From Chloroflexota bacterium (GTDB lineage Bacteria > Chloroflexota > UBA6077), in assembly GCA_021845945.1 (NCBI GenBank), contig JAJZRD010000131.1, positions 1 to 10,508 on the forward strand: DNA of 10,508 nucleotides, in the 5' to 3' direction. The notes beneath the pieces are model-generated. The model saw nothing but the letters and a program-made list of their open reading frames with translations, was not told where the DNA came from and made no database searches. This document shows positions 1-5,328 of this stretch, in pieces. The stretch's first letter is position 1; each line of letters starts with the position of its first letter. Made by a program: the position numbers and the translations under genes.

Positions 1-1
1 G

Positions 2-190
2 TCGGGGGCGGCCATCACCTCCAACTGGGGGCTGCGAGCGATCTTCGGCATCACGGGCAGCTTCTACCTGCTGGCCTACGGCTGGGTGGCGTTGGCGGTT
101 CGGCGGCGACCGGCCGCGGTTCCCCAGCCGCAGGTGGAGCCCGCATCAGCGGTCCTCACCAAGACCCTATCGCAACGGGAGAGGGATTAG
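2..190 (+). CDS. MFS-type transporter, C-terminal end only (partial)
   Basis: An open frame enters from the left edge and ends at TAG 188-190, leaving 62 codons. The translation starts SGAAITSNWGLRAIFG, runs through one hydrophobic segment (about residues 13-33, AIFGITGSFYLLAYGWVALAV with one end trimmed), then a short basic patch (RRRP) and a polar tail of about 28 residues. A last transmembrane helix followed by a basic cytoplasmic tail is the usual end of a major facilitator superfamily carrier, and the SNWGLRAIF stretch before the helix is common there. With one helix visible, the substrate and exact family cannot be stated. The stop overlaps the stop of the opposing MFS gene, so the two transcription units converge with no spacer and no separate terminator. 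Confidence 0.6.
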   Translation, partial: SGAAITSNWGLRAIFGITGSFYLLAYGWVALAVRRRPAAVPQPQVEPASAVLTKTLSQRERD

Positions 191-1569
191 CAGCGTCCCG
201 GCACCCACCGCACCAGCCTCGGCGCGATCGCCCACATGGTCAGGATGCTGAGCAGGCTGCAGGCCGCTCCCGTGCCGAAGGCGGTCAGGTAGCTGCCGGT
301 GAGGTCGAAGACGTACCCCGCGAACCAGGCCCCAGTGGCGCTGCCCAGCCCGTTGGCGATCGCCAGGGTGCCGTAGATGGATCCGAATCGGCTGCCCGCG
401 AAGAGGTCCGCCGAGACGGCCGGGGTGAGGGGCGCCGTGGCGCCGTAGCCCAGGGCGAAGACCATGGCGTAGAGGTAGGTCAGGGGCAGAGAGGGGGCGT
501 AGCGGGTCATGCCGAGCAGGAAGATCGCCGCCAAGGTGGCGCTCAGCCCCAGACTCCAGGTTATCTCCCGCCCCAGCCGGTCGGAGATCCACCCCCAGCC
601 GATCTTGGCCCCCACGCTGAACAGCCCCACCAGCCCCACTATGGAGGCCGCCAGCAGCTTGTCGTACCCCCCGTCCACCAGGAAGGCCACCTGGTGGACG
701 AAGATCATTTGGGTGGCGATGTTGGCCAGTGCCATGGTGGCGAACAGCATCCAGTAGCGTCGGGTCCGCAGGGCGGTGGCCACCGTCCAGGGGGTGCCCG
801 CCCACCTCTCGTCCACCACCCGCGACCGGCGGGCCGGTGCGTTCTGCCTGGGAGCCGGCTCGATCTCCGTGCGTCTGCCGTCCTTGGGCAATCCCAGATC
901 CTCGGGCCTGCCCCGCATCAACAGCAGGGTGATGGGCAGCACCTCGGTCAGGACGATGCCGGCCAGGGCAACGTAGGCCATTCGCCACCCCAACTGGTTG
1001 ATCAGCCACTGGCTGACGGGGACCATCACCAGGATCCCCATCCCGATCCCGGAGGATGCGATCCCCAGGGCTGCTCCCAGGCGAACGGAGAACCAGCGGT
1101 TGATCATGATGACGCAGGGGACCCACCCCGTGGCGCTCAGGCCGATGCCCGTGATGACGCCGAAGAAGAGGTAGAACTGCCATAGGCTGGTGATTCGGCT
1201 GCAGGCCACCAGTCCCACGGCCAGGATCGTCACCGCCACCGAGATGATCCGCCCCGGGCCGAGCCGGTCGGCCAGGGCCCCCGCCCCCGCGCCGGCCACT
1301 CCCACCACTATGACGAAGAGGGAGAACACCCCCGCCGAGGAGGCGCGGCTCCACCCGAACTCCTCCAGCAGCGCGACGTAGAACACCGCGAAGGAGTACC
1401 AGACGGTGTAGGTGAGCCCCAGGGAGACGAAGGCCGCGGCCACGATGAGCCAGCCGTAGAAGAAGGGCAGCCGGGCCCGCCAGTCCCGCCGGGCGGGCTT
1501 CGAGGCTGCCTCGATGGAGGATTCCTCCGAGGAAGATGTCTGCGATGGCACTTCTTTGGGCCGTCCCAT
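187..1569 (-). CDS. MFS transporter, oxalate/monocarboxylate (OFA/MCT-like) type
   Basis: A complete 460-residue protein with about 12 hydrophobic helices, the usual MFS size. After a polar Ser/Glu-rich N-terminus (1-34) comes FFYGWLIVAAAF (36-47), typical of the OFA/monocarboxylate branch. The loop 2-3 motif A-like sequence LADRLGPGRI is at 99-108, RPEDLGL at 221-227 closes the first half, and a charged central loop spans about 228-268. GWGWISDRLG at 324-333 is the second-half counterpart. This branch generally moves small carboxylates by proton symport or antiport, but the substrate cannot be read here. The ATG at 1567-1569 has no convincing Shine-Dalgarno; a good -10 box lies about 30 bases upstream, so a short leader is likely. 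The TAA stop (187-189) overlaps the opposing gene's TAG. Confidence 0.9.
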   Translation of the reverse strand: MGRPKEVPSQTSSSEESSIEAASKPARRDWRARLPFFYGWLIVAAAFVSLGLTYTVWYSFAVFYVALLEEFGWSRASSAGVFSLFVIVVGVAGAGAGALADRLGPGRIISVAVTILAVGLVACSRITSLWQFYLFFGVITGIGLSATGWVPCVIMINRWFSVRLGAALGIASSGIGMGILVMVPVSQWLINQLGWRMAYVALAGIVLTEVLPITLLLMRGRPEDLGLPKDGRRTEIEPAPRQNAPARRSRVVDERWAGTPWTVATALRTRRYWMLFATMALANIATQMIFVHQVAFLVDGGYDKLLAASIVGLVGLFSVGAKIGWGWISDRLGREITWSLGLSATLAAIFLLGMTRYAPSLPLTYLYAMVFALGYGATAPLTPAVSADLFAGSRFGSIYGTLAIANGLGSATGAWFAGYVFDLTGSYLTAFGTGAACSLLSILTMWAIAPRLVRWVPGRC

Positions 1570-1598
1570 CTACAGGTAGAATGTCGTGGGTGGCCGCC

Positions 1599-1628
1599 AT
1601 TATAGCCCTTGCGGGGTGGCTCGGTCAT
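1599..1628 (-). promoter_or_regulatory. Candidate sigma-70-type promoter for the MFS gene
   Basis: On the minus strand a perfect TATAAT (1599-1604) is preceded by ATGACC (1623-1628, four of six matches to TTGACA) with an 18-bp spacer. Transcription would start near 1592, giving a leader of about 22 bases. Position and the -10 match are good; the -35 is weak. Confidence 0.5.
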
Positions 1629-1685
1629 CAGGATGGCGCACTTCGGGAGGGCTCGGCGGGGCGGGCACGAGGGGTGCCATCGCTC

Positions 1686-1877
1686 TCACCCCTCCAGCAT
1701 CATCCTCATCTCGTTGGTCTGGCGGAAGCCGATCCCCTCGTAGAGCGGCCGGCCCTGGTCGGAGGCGTGGAGCCGCACCTCGACGATCCCCTGCTCCCGC
1801 ACCCAGCCGATGGCCCTCTCTACCAGTGCCCGGGCGATCCCCCGCCGCCGGTGCTCCGGCTCCACGTTCCACGCGTT
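1686..1877 (-). pseudogene. GNAT acetyltransferase, C-terminal remnant
   Basis: Reading leftward to TGA (1686-1688), this frame gives NVEPEHRRRGIARAL, then LHASDQGRPLYE, then GIGFRQTNEMRMMLEG. This is the acetyl-CoA-binding half of a GNAT N-acetyltransferase: the R-R-x-G-x-A pyrophosphate loop, followed by the LHAS..GRPLYE.xGFxxTNEM ending common in one GNAT subgroup. Only about 64 residues are present against a normal 140-170; the N-terminal half, including strands 1-3, is missing. The frame is closed by TGA at 1881-1883, inside the end of azlD, and no start better than a GTG at 1863-1865 exists. The fragment therefore begins at the pyrophosphate loop and abuts the azlD stop, which points to a deletion or rearrangement that fused azlD to the tail of this gene. 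It is unlikely to be functional. Confidence 0.75.
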
Positions 1878-2196
1878 ATTTCAGCACCAGCGCCGTCAGC
1901 AGCGCCACCGAGATCCCCGCCGCCACCGCCTTGGAGAGGTTGCGGGTGGCCAGGGCCACGGCGAAGGTGGCCGCGCCCGCCCACAGCTGGCCGTTGGAGA
2001 GGGTGACGGCCGGCGACCCGTCCCGCAGCAGCAGCCCGGGGAACACCAGGGCGGCGAAGACGGCCGGCGGGACGTAGCGGAGCCACCGCACCAACGGCTC
2101 GGGGAGGTTCCTGGCCGAGAGGGCCAGCAGCGGGGCCAGCCGCACCGGATAGGTGGCCAGCATCATGGCCAGCACGAAGGCTACTTTGTCTGCCAT
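1876..2196 (-). CDS. azlD: AzlD-family branched-chain amino acid export subunit
   Basis: A 106-residue hydrophobic protein starting MADKVAFVLAMMLATYPVR and ending ISVALLTALVLK before TAA 1876-1878. It has about four hydrophobic segments, and the pattern TYPVRLAPLLAL ... LPEPLVRWLRYVPPAVFAALVFPGLL is the AzlD signature (TY..R..P......L....L..vP.avlaalv.P). Length matches the family (about 100-110). AzlD is the small partner of AzlC; together they export branched-chain amino acids or analogues such as azaleucine in Bacillus. The ATG at 2194-2196 lies inside the end of the azlC reading frame (16-base overlap, translational coupling). An in-frame extension to 2448 is a shadow of azlC in another frame and has no family similarity. 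The partner azlC is broken here, so this intact gene may be a surviving half of a dead pair. Confidence 0.85.
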   Translation of the reverse strand: MADKVAFVLAMMLATYPVRLAPLLALSARNLPEPLVRWLRYVPPAVFAALVFPGLLLRDGSPAVTLSNGQLWAGAATFAVALATRNLSKAVAAGISVALLTALVLK

Positions 2197-2665
2197 CGTT
2201 CCAACACCATCCCCAGGGTAGCGCCGGCCAGACCGACCAGGATCACGTTGCCGGAGTTGATCTGCCCCAGGTAGAGCCCCACCGACAGGGCGGAGGAGAA
2301 GAGCGCCACGGCCACGGTTATCCTGTCCCGGCAGGACATCACCAGCAGGGAGAGGAACACCGCCGGGAGGGCGAAGGTCATGGCGTCCCGCACCACCGGG
2401 GGCAGCAGCTCGCCCGCCTGGTAGCCCGCCAGGGTCCCCACGTTCCATGTGGTGTAGGTGACCAGGTTGGCCCCCAGCAGGTACCAGCGGTCGGCCTCGC
2501 CCCGGCGTACACCAGCAGCGACATCAGGCCGGCCTCCAGGGCCGAGAAGCCATACTGCCGGGCGGCGATCCCGAAGGCCATCCCCAGGGGGAAGAAGCCC
2601 AGCAATAGGGACACGGAGTCCCGCATCCCCCGCAGCAGGGCCGGGGTGATGCTCTCCTCCAGTAG
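2181..2665 (-). pseudogene. azlC: azlC-like permease, disrupted by internal deletion and frameshift
   Basis: Two AzlC segments lie in different frames. The N-terminal part (from about 2665, or ATG 2624-2626) reads RDSVSLLLGFFPLGMAFGIA ... LMSLLVYAGA, matching the AzlC start (P.G.afG.. aa..gfs..ea..mS..vyAGa). The C-terminal part, in another frame, reads WYLLGANLVTYTTWNVGTLA ... and ends GMVLERWQTK at TAA 2181-2183, matching the last AzlC helices. The two meet near 2500-2508. AzlC is usually about 230-240 residues; only about 160 remain, and the middle with the conserved AGA-Q-F continuation and the N-L-R-H region is missing. A plain frameshift cannot restore it. The N-terminus is also closed upstream by TGA at 2669-2671. 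Called a pseudogene; an assembly error at this spot is the alternative. Confidence 0.75.
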
Positions 2666-2680
2666 ACGTCAATAGACGTC
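2663..2680. repeat. Direct repeat TAGACGTC x2
   Basis: TAGACGTC occurs at 2663-2670 and again at 2673-2680, ten bases apart, at the upstream edge of the broken azlC. The GACGTC core is itself palindromic. It may be a scar or simply chance; it brings the TGA that closes the azlC frame. Confidence 0.5.
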
Positions 2681-2695
2681 GGGAACGAAACCACA

Positions 2696-2722
2696 AAGAC
2701 CCTAAGACCCTAAGACCCTAAG
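2696..2722. repeat. Short tandem repeat, about 3 x 9 bp (CCCTAAGAC unit)
   Basis: The unit AGACCCTA is repeated three times in succession with a 9-bp period just after the sequence ACCACAAAG. Together with the following bases (GTGGTTCTTCGTGTCCTGG, 2741-2759) it resembles the degenerate 'accacaaagacacgaag' type intergenic sequence, a second copy of which lies at 4350-4385. Confidence 0.65.
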
Positions 2723-2860
2723 GGGCACCAAGCTCTCCTGGTGGTTCTTCGTGTCCTGGTGTCCTGCTAGTCTGGTCTCTCGGTGCCGGGCCTGGGTTGT
2801 GCCGCATTCTACCGCAATCGCCGATTTCTTTCACAGGGAAAGCAGCTGGGGACAACCGAA

Positions 2861-2964
2861 AGGGCGAGCCGCCCCTGTCATCCTGAGCGAAGCGAAGGAT
2901 CTCGGCCGTCGGTTCCGCGACGTGCTTGGCTTCGCTCGGCATGGCCGCCCAAGAGGCTCGCCCT
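2861..2964. repeat. Nested inverted-repeat element of the 'HPERSEGS' type
   Basis: Outer arms AGGGCGAGCC (2861-2870) and GGCTCGCCCT (2955-2964) match perfectly. Inside, GAGCGAAG (2885-2892) pairs with CTTCGCTC (2930-2937). The left inner part, TCATCCTGAGCGAAGCGAAG (2879-2898), is a widespread bacterial intergenic repeat; in translation it produces the familiar spurious strings HPERSEGS, SEAKDL and LRFAQDD. It can fold into a long hairpin or cruciform on either strand. Function unknown; probably a non-autonomous mobile or REP-like unit. Confidence 0.75.
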
Positions 2965-2970
2965 CCCGCG

Positions 2971-3000
2971 TTATCAGTTCTTGCGCGGAGGCAGTAAAAT
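2971..3000 (+). promoter_or_regulatory. Weak candidate promoter for the DinB-tag operon
   Basis: TTATCA (2971-2976) and TAAAAT (2995-3000) are separated by 18 bp. Four of six and five of six matches to the sigma-70 consensus. It lies immediately right of the inverted-repeat element and would give a leader of about 88 bases. Confidence 0.35.
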
Positions 3001-3094
3001 GGTCGCTGCCAACCCACGACGGGAGCCGCGGGACGCGGCCTGGAAAAGGGGGCCGAGGGATCTCGGCCGCGGTGTAGGAGTAAGGAGGATCCTC

Positions 3095-3574
3095 ATGGCC
3101 ACAGCAGTCGAACGGCGGGAGATGATCGCCAGGATACGGGAGCTTCCGGCCAGGCTGGAGGCTGCCGTGGGGGGACTCAGCGACGCCCAGTTGGACGAGC
3201 CGGGGGGCGAGGGGGAGTGGTCGGTGCGGCAGGTGGTGCACCACCTGGCCGACGCCCACATGAACGGCTTCATCCGGATGAAGCTGGTCCTGACCGAGGA
3301 GAAGCCGATCCTGAAGCCCTACGACCAGGAGCGGTGGGCCCAGCTTCCCGACACCACTCGGGTCCCCATCGAGCCCTCCATGGAGATCCTGAAAGGGCTC
3401 CACGAGCGGTGGTCCGTCCTGTTGGAGGGACTGCCGGAGTCCGCCTGGCATCGGCCGGGCGTGCACCTGGAGGCCGGGCTGCTGACCCTGGACGGCCTGC
3501 TCTCCACCTTCGTCGGCCATGGGGAGAACCACCTGCAGCAGATCGCCAAGATCCGCTCCGCGAGCCGCCGGTGA
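3095..3574 (+). CDS. DinB/YfiT-family metal-dependent protein
   Basis: A 159-residue four-helix-bundle protein of the DinB-like superfamily, closest in pattern to Bacillus YfiT/BstA (putative metal-dependent hydrolase or thiol transferase). Visible family marks: WSVRQVVHHLADAHMN (42-57), LTEEKPILKPYDQERWAQL (66-84), then LDGLLSTFVGHGENHLQQI near the end. The likely metal triad is His50, His142 and His146; the spacing (92 and 4) mirrors YfiT His67, His160 and His164. The usual WHGRHHLAHI ending is changed to GHGENHLQQI, so both ligands survive but neighbouring residues differ. ATG 3095-3097 is set by a strong AAGGAGGA (3082-3089). The longer upstream frame only reads through repeats. It ends 14 bases before tag, so the two are probably cotranscribed. 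Substrate unknown. Confidence 0.88.
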   Translation: MATAVERREMIARIRELPARLEAAVGGLSDAQLDEPGGEGEWSVRQVVHHLADAHMNGFIRMKLVLTEEKPILKPYDQERWAQLPDTTRVPIEPSMEILKGLHERWSVLLEGLPESAWHRPGVHLEAGLLTLDGLLSTFVGHGENHLQQIAKIRSASRR

Positions 3575-3588
3575 AGGGTGCTGAGGTC

Positions 3589-4155
3589 ATGGAGAGGTGT
3601 CCCTGGTGCGGTACCGAGGAGCTGTACGTCCGGTACCACGACGAGGAGTGGGGTGTCCCCGTTCACGACGACCGGAAGCAGTTCGAGTTCTTGGTGCTGG
3701 AGGCTGCCCAGGCGGGGCTGAGCTGGATCACCATCCTGCGGAAGCGGGAGGGGTACCGGAAGGCCTACGTGGGGTTCGATGCCCAGGCGGTCGCCCGCTA
3801 TGGGGAGCAGCAGGTCGAGCGGCTGCTGGCCAACCCGGGCATCGTCAGAAACCGCCGGAAGGTCGAGGCCTCCGTCAACAACGCGGCGCGGTTCCTGGAG
3901 GTCCAGGGGGAGTTCGGCAGCTTCGACCGCTACCTCTGGCGCTTCGTGGACCATGAGCCGGTCCGGAACCGGTGGCACACCCTGGACGAGATCCCTGCCA
4001 GGACCCCCCTCTCGGAGGAGGTCAGCGAGGACCTCCGGCGCCGGGGCTTCACCTTCCTGGGCCCTACGGTGGTCTACTCCCATCTGCAGGCGGTAGGGCT
4101 GGTCAACGACCACCTGGTGAGCTGCTTCCGGTACCGGCAGCTTTCGCAGCCGTAG
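3589..4155 (+). CDS. tag: 3-methyladenine DNA glycosylase I
   Basis: Removes N3-methyladenine (and to a lesser extent other N3-alkyl purines) from DNA to start base-excision repair. The 188-residue product, MERCPWCG ... CFRYRQLSQP, has the size and residue numbering of E. coli Tag (187 aa). The zinc ligands Cys4, His17, His175 and Cys179 are all present at the same positions, as are Tyr16, Glu38 and Trp46 of the base-binding pocket. The motif SCFRYR closes the protein. ATG 3589-3591 follows the DinB-family stop by 14 bases, with a modest purine-rich site (GAAGGG) upstream. Pairing with a DinB/YfiT relative suggests a small operon dealing with alkylating or thiol-reactive damage, an inference from context. 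The TAG stop (4153-4155) is the first part of a palindromic repeat. Confidence 0.96.
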   Translation: MERCPWCGTEELYVRYHDEEWGVPVHDDRKQFEFLVLEAAQAGLSWITILRKREGYRKAYVGFDAQAVARYGEQQVERLLANPGIVRNRRKVEASVNNAARFLEVQGEFGSFDRYLWRFVDHEPVRNRWHTLDEIPARTPLSEEVSEDLRRRGFTFLGPTVVYSHLQAVGLVNDHLVSCFRYRQLSQP

Positions 4156-4168
4156 GAGCCGGCTCCTG
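4152..4168. repeat. Palindromic repeat GTAGGAGCCGGCTCCT, overlapping the tag stop
   Basis: AGGAGCCGGCTCCT (4154-4167) is a perfect 14-bp palindrome whose leading TAG is the stop codon of the glycosylase gene. A second, longer copy lies at 6255-6276. It can form a short hairpin at the end of the transcript; there is no following T-run. Confidence 0.7.
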
Positions 4169-4192
4169 CCGGCGACCCGTGACCGAGAGGTG

Positions 4193-4318
4193 AAAGGCCC
4201 ATCCTGTAGCGTCGGGGCTTGTCCCCGACGAGGTACCCGTCGCCCACGAGGGGCGACGCTACGTAGAGACGTGGCACCACGTCGCCCACAAGAAGGGGCG
4301 ACGCTACATGGGGCCTTT
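4193..4318. repeat. Compound multi-hairpin intergenic element
   Basis: Outer imperfect arms AAAGGCCCA..TGTAGCGTCG (4193-4213) and CGACGCTACATGGGGCCTTT (4299-4318) enclose a row of hairpins: GTCGGGG/CCCCGAC (4211-4229), CGTCGCCC/GGGCGACG (4238-4258), GACGTGG/CCACGTC (4268-4283) and GTCGCCC/GGGCGAC (4281-4302). The core 'GTAGCGTCGGGGCTTGTCCC' is a repeat type seen between genes in many high-GC environmental bacteria. No protein-like frame. It separates tag from the PhzF-family gene and could end transcription or stabilise the tag message. Confidence 0.75.
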
Positions 4319-4349
4319 CCGCGGCGGCCACAGGGCGTCACCAGGTAGG

Positions 4350-4385
4350 ATTCGTGCATCCTCGTGTCTTGGTGCCTTCGTGGTC
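4350..4385. repeat. Degenerate 'tcgtgtcttggtgccttcgtggt' type repeat
   Basis: TTCGTGCATCCTCGTGTCTT followed by GGTGCCTTCGTGGTC is a low-complexity intergenic sequence built of variations of CTTCGTGTC and TTGGTG. A related stretch lies at 2741-2775. It sits directly upstream of the ribosome-binding site of the PhzF-family gene and forms most of its leader. Function unknown. Confidence 0.45.
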
Positions 4386-4404
4386 TTGAAGGAGGTTCTC
4401 CCTC

Positions 4405-5328
4405 ATGCGGTACCGGTTCTACACTGTCGACGTCTTCACCGATCGGGTCTTCGGCGGCAATCCCCTGGCGGTGCTCCCGGACGCTCAGGGGCTGGAGCCG
4501 GAGCAGATGCTGCGGATCACACGGGAGTTCAACCTCTCCGAGACCGTCTTCGTGTTCCCTCCCCAGGAGCGCGGCCACACCCGGCAGGTGAGGATCTTCA
4601 CACCCGCCCAGGAGCTCCCCTTCGCCGGCCATCCCACCGTCGGCACCGCCTTCCTGCTGGCCTCCATCGGGGAGGTGGACCTGGAGGGCGAGGTCACCAC
4701 GGTGGTCCTGGAGGAGGGTGTGGGTCCGGTCTCCGTCGCCATCCAGGCCGAGCGAGGCGAACCGTTCTCGGCCATGCTCTCCGTCGCCAAGCTGCCGGAG
4801 TTCGGGCCTCCGCCTCCTCCCCTGGAGGCCATCGCCGAGACGCTGTCGCTGGACCCGGGGGATCTGCTCACCGGCGAAATCGGCCCTCAGGCGGTCTCCT
4901 GTGGAAACCCCTTCCTCTTCGTGCCGGTAAGGGACCGGTCGGTCCTGGCGAGGGTTCGGGTGAGCCCGACCGCCTGGGAGCGCCACCTGGCCCCCTACTG
5001 GGCGCCCAAACCCTACATCTTCACCTTCGACGTCGAGTTGCCCGAATCGTCCGTGCGGGCTCGCATGTTCTCTCCCTCCATAGGCCTCAGGGAGGATCCC
5101 GCCACGGGATCGGCGGCCGCCGCCCTGGCCGGGTACCTGGGGGTCCGGGACCGCACCGAGGTGGGGACCCTCCGCTGGCAGGTGGAGCAGGGCTTCGAGA
5201 TGGGGCGGCCCAGCCTGCTTCAGGTGGAGGCCGACAAGGCGCGGGGGCAGATCACCGCGGCCAGGGTGGGTGGTCGCTGCGTGCGGGTGAGCGAGGGGAC
5301 CATGGAGGTCCCGATTCACACCAGGTGA
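4405..5328 (+). CDS. PhzF-family isomerase/epimerase-like protein
   Basis: A 307-residue PhzF/diaminopimelate-epimerase-fold protein. Conserved marks in order: YTVDVFTDRVFGGNPLAV (6-23), NLSETVF (43-49), the loop IFTPAQELPFAGHPTVGTA (64-82), VSCGNPFLFV (164-173) and EDPATGSAAAALAGYL (230-245). Residues equivalent to the PhzF catalytic set (Glu45, His74, Asp208, Ser213) are Glu46, His76, Asp231 and Ser236, so the protein looks active. In phenazine makers PhzF isomerises dihydro-hydroxyanthranilate; no other phenazine gene is present here, and most family members act on unknown substrates. Start ATG 4405 follows a strong AAGGAGG (4389-4395). Its end overlaps the end of the opposing hydrolase gene by 13 bases. 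Probably a single-gene unit. Confidence 0.93.
   Translation: MRYRFYTVDVFTDRVFGGNPLAVLPDAQGLEPEQMLRITREFNLSETVFVFPPQERGHTRQVRIFTPAQELPFAGHPTVGTAFLLASIGEVDLEGEVTTVVLEEGVGPVSVAIQAERGEPFSAMLSVAKLPEFGPPPPPLEAIAETLSLDPGDLLTGEIGPQAVSCGNPFLFVPVRDRSVLARVRVSPTAWERHLAPYWAPKPYIFTFDVELPESSVRARMFSPSIGLREDPATGSAAAALAGYLGVRDRTEVGTLRWQVEQGFEMGRPSLLQVEADKARGQITAARVGGRCVRVSEGTMEVPIHTR

Larger units (their letters stand above)
2697..3094. other. Gene-free intergenic region with repeats
   Basis: About 400 bases with open frames but no protein-like translation in any of them; those frames read through known repeat types. It holds the 9-bp tandem repeat at the left, a nested inverted-repeat element at 2861-2964, a possible promoter at 2971-3000, a small GCCGAG/CTCGGC hairpin at 3051-3066, and the ribosome-binding site of the next gene at 3082-3089. 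Confidence 0.6.

Noticed and set aside
2197..2448. N-terminal extension of AzlD
   Set aside because: It is antiphase to the azlC C-terminal coding frame and gives a non-hydrophobic Gly/Arg-rich string unlike AzlD.
2181..2626. Programmed frameshift in azlC
   Set aside because: A frame change alone would not explain the missing middle third of the protein, and no convincing slippery site with a downstream structure is seen at the junction.
2783..3094. N-terminal extension of the DinB-family protein
   Set aside because: The extension reads through the HPERSEGS-type repeat, and the strong ribosome-binding site at 3082-3089 fixes the ATG at 3095.
4193..4318. CRISPR array
   Set aside because: The repeats here are different inverted hairpins rather than identical direct repeats with equal-length unique spacers.
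3319..5319. A 666-codon open frame on the minus strand across tag and the PhzF-family gene
   Set aside because: It runs antisense through two well-supported genes and a repeat region; its translation is Gly/Arg/His-rich with no recognisable domain.
4405..5328. Phenazine biosynthesis locus
   Set aside because: Only a PhzF-family gene is present. The family is broad and no other phenazine gene is nearby.
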